From: Bacillota bacterium
Lineage (GTDB): Bacteria; Bacillota; UBA5301; JASBVW01
Direction: 5' to 3'
Assembly (NCBI GenBank): GCA_029961005.1
Contig: JASBVW010000008.1
Coordinates: forward strand, 1 to 14,683
Length of the DNA: 14,683 nucleotides
Part shown: positions 13,079 through 14,683 of the stretch, piece by piece
Position numbering within the stretch: position 1 is the stretch's first letter
Layout of the letters: each line of letters begins with the position of its first letter
Translations under genes and position numbers: made by a program
The notes under the pieces: model-generated
What the model was told of the DNA's origin: nothing
The model's input: only the letters and a program-made list of their open reading frames with translations
Databases searched by the model: none

Positions 13079-14683
13079 GTGGGCCAGGCAAAAGATTACA
13101 GTTCAACCCTTAATCTTCCCCGGACGGATTTTCCCATGAAGGCCGACCTCCCGCAGCGGGAGCCGGAAGTGCAGCGTTTCTGGGAGGAGCGCGGTATTTA
13201 CCGGCGCGTTCAGGAAAAGGCCCGGTCAGCAGGCCGGCCCAAGTTTATCCTCCACGACGGGCCACCTTATGCCAACGTCCACATCCACATTGGGCACGCG
13301 CTGAACAAGATTTTGAAGGATATTGTGATCAAATACCGCAGCCTGCGAGGCTACTACGCGCCCATGGTGCATGGTTGGGATACTCACGGCCTGCCCATTG
13401 AGCAGCGGGTGATCAAGGACCTGGGCTTAAACCGCGCGGAGATTCCTCCGGTAGAGTTTCGCCGCCGCTGCCGCGATTATGCCCTAAAATACGCGGCCAT
13501 CCAGCGGGACGAGATCAAGCGCCTGGGCGTGTGGGGCAACTGGGAGGAGTCTTACCTCACCTTAGCCCCGGAGTATGAAGCCCGCCAAATCGAAGTCTTT
13601 GGGGAGATGGCCCGGAAGGGCTACATTTACAGAGGTTTAAAGTCGGTGTACTGGTGCGTGGTTTGCGAGACCGCCCTGGCCGAGGCGGAGATCGAGTACG
13701 CCGACCGGGTTTCGCCCTCCATCTACGTCCGCTTCCCGGTGCGAGAGGACGGAGGGCGCTTGGGGGTAGGCCCTGCCCGGACTTCCTTCCTCATCTGGAC
13801 TACTACCCCCTGGACCATTCCCGCCAACCTGGCGGTGGCGGTCCACCCTGATTTCACTTACGCCGTGGTAGAAGTGGAAGGCGAGTACCTGGTGGTGGCC
13901 CGCGACCTTTTGCCGGAGGTGGCTCGGGCCTTGGGCTGGCGCGCTCCGCAGGTGAGGAACACCTTAACTGGCCGCCAGCTGGAAGGGGTGCGCTGCCGGC
14001 ATCCCCTCTTCGAGCGGGACTCGCCGGTGGTGCTGGGGGAGCACGTGACGCTGGATCAAGGGACGGGGTGCGTGCACACCGCCCCCGGCCACGGGGAAGA
14101 GGACTTCCTCCTCGGCGAGGCCTACGGCCTGCCGGTCTTGTGCCCCGTCTCGGCCGACGGGCGCTTCACCGCGGAAGCAGGGAAGTACGCCGGCCTGACC
14201 TTAAGGGAAGGCGACGAGGCGGTGATGCGGGATCTGGCGGCGGGAGGTTACCTGGCCAAGCGGGAAGAGATCACCCACTCCTATCCCCACTGCTGGCGGT
14301 GCAAAAATCCGGTGATCTTCCGGGCCACCGAGCAGTGGTTCGCTTCGGTGGAAGGCTTTCGCCAAAAAGCCCTGGAGGCCATTCATCAGGTCCGCTGGTA
14401 TCCCCCCTGGGGGGAAGAGCGGATTAAGAATATGGTGGCCGAGCGCAGGGACTGGTGCATCTCCCGCCAGCGGGTCTGGGGCGTGCCCATTCCCATCTTC
14501 TACTGCGAGGATTGCGGCCGCTCTGTCCTCGACGAGCGCACCGTCGCCGCCGTGCGGGACCTTTTCGCGCGGGAGGGGTCGGACGCTTGGTTCATCCGGC
14601 CGGCGGAGGAGATCCTGCCTCCCGGTTACCGCTGCTCACACTGCGGCGGGGGAACGTTCCGCAAGGAAACGGACATCATGGAC
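13079..14683 (+). CDS. ileS: Isoleucyl-tRNA synthetase, N-terminal part (partial)
   Basis: The first 535 codons of a class I tRNA synthetase that charges tRNA-Ile; the gene runs off the window. Visible features are HDGPPYANVHIHIGHALNK at 59-77 with HIGH at 70-73, GWDTHGLPIEQ near 99-109, the CP1 editing domain with WTTTPWTIPANLAVAVHP and GTGCVHTAPGHGEEDF, the CWRCKNPVIFRATEQWF segment, and two CxxC pairs (CEDC, CSHC) just before the end. The KMSKS loop and C-terminal domain lie beyond the edge. The usual YANG glycine is Val67 here, followed by His68. The start is GTG with AGGAGAGGAG at 13061-13070. Only 21 bases separate it from divIVA, so there is no room for the T-box leader that often precedes ileS in Bacillota. 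Confidence 0.96.
   Translation, partial: MGQAKDYSSTLNLPRTDFPMKADLPQREPEVQRFWEERGIYRRVQEKARSAGRPKFILHDGPPYANVHIHIGHALNKILKDIVIKYRSLRGYYAPMVHGWDTHGLPIEQRVIKDLGLNRAEIPPVEFRRRCRDYALKYAAIQRDEIKRLGVWGNWEESYLTLAPEYEARQIEVFGEMARKGYIYRGLKSVYWCVVCETALAEAEIEYADRVSPSIYVRFPVREDGGRLGVGPARTSFLIWTTTPWTIPANLAVAVHPDFTYAVVEVEGEYLVVARDLLPEVARALGWRAPQVRNTLTGRQLEGVRCRHPLFERDSPVVLGEHVTLDQGTGCVHTAPGHGEEDFLLGEAYGLPVLCPVSADGRFTAEAGKYAGLTLREGDEAVMRDLAAGGYLAKREEITHSYPHCWRCKNPVIFRATEQWFASVEGFRQKALEAIHQVRWYPPWGEERIKNMVAERRDWCISRQRVWGVPIPIFYCEDCGRSVLDERTVAAVRDLFAREGSDAWFIRPAEEILPPGYRCSHCGGGTFRKETDIMD

Overview
The window reads as chromosomal core DNA from a high-GC, probably thermophilic, Gram-positive anaerobe of the Bacillota (a Clostridia/Moorella/Ammonifex-like lineage). 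This is inferred from gene content, not from a database match. RNase J, TepA, a YlzJ-like protein, SepF, DivIVA and a YlaK-type PIN-PhoH protein together are a Bacillota signature, and TepA and YlzJ sit in the order known from spore formers. All 17 genes lie on the + strand and are tightly packed. Gaps are at most about 67 bases, so no stretch over 300 bases lacks a gene. I saw no tRNA, rRNA, CRISPR array, insertion sequence or phage gene. Six of the 16 visible starts are GTG or TTG.

Region 1 (1-5158) is the conserved diaminopimelate cluster: the end of asd, then dapG (aspartokinase), dapA, RNase J, TepA (ClpP-class protease) and a YlzJ-like small protein. It supplies aspartate-derived precursors for lysine, peptidoglycan and probably dipicolinate. 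RNase J and TepA are the usual co-located genes. A GC-rich hairpin followed by TATTTT, directly after ylzJ, probably ends this transcript. In Bacillus the next gene would be spoIIIE/ftsK; here it is absent.

Region 2 (5160-7679) holds an Na+/Pi-cotransporter-type membrane protein, undecaprenyl-diphosphatase UppP (lipid carrier recycling) and a CBS-CBS-ACT protein resembling AcuB.

Region 3 (7645-10169) holds a single-pass HlyD-like adaptor protein with no transporter partner, overlapping the genes on both sides, and a PIN-PhoH RNase/ATPase.

Region 4 (10232-14683) is the conserved ylm division cluster: YggS/YlmE PLP protein, SepF (FtsZ anchor), ProC, YggT/YlmG, DivIVA and the start of IleRS. 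IleS is cut by the window edge.

Taken together the window couples cell-wall precursor supply and lipid-carrier recycling to septum placement and RNA turnover. Almost everything is recognisable housekeeping. The least explained items are two ribosome-site hairpins of matching geometry (upstream of tepA and of the Na/Pi gene), the out-of-character TepA tail, and the orphan HlyD-like protein inside a division and cell-wall neighbourhood.
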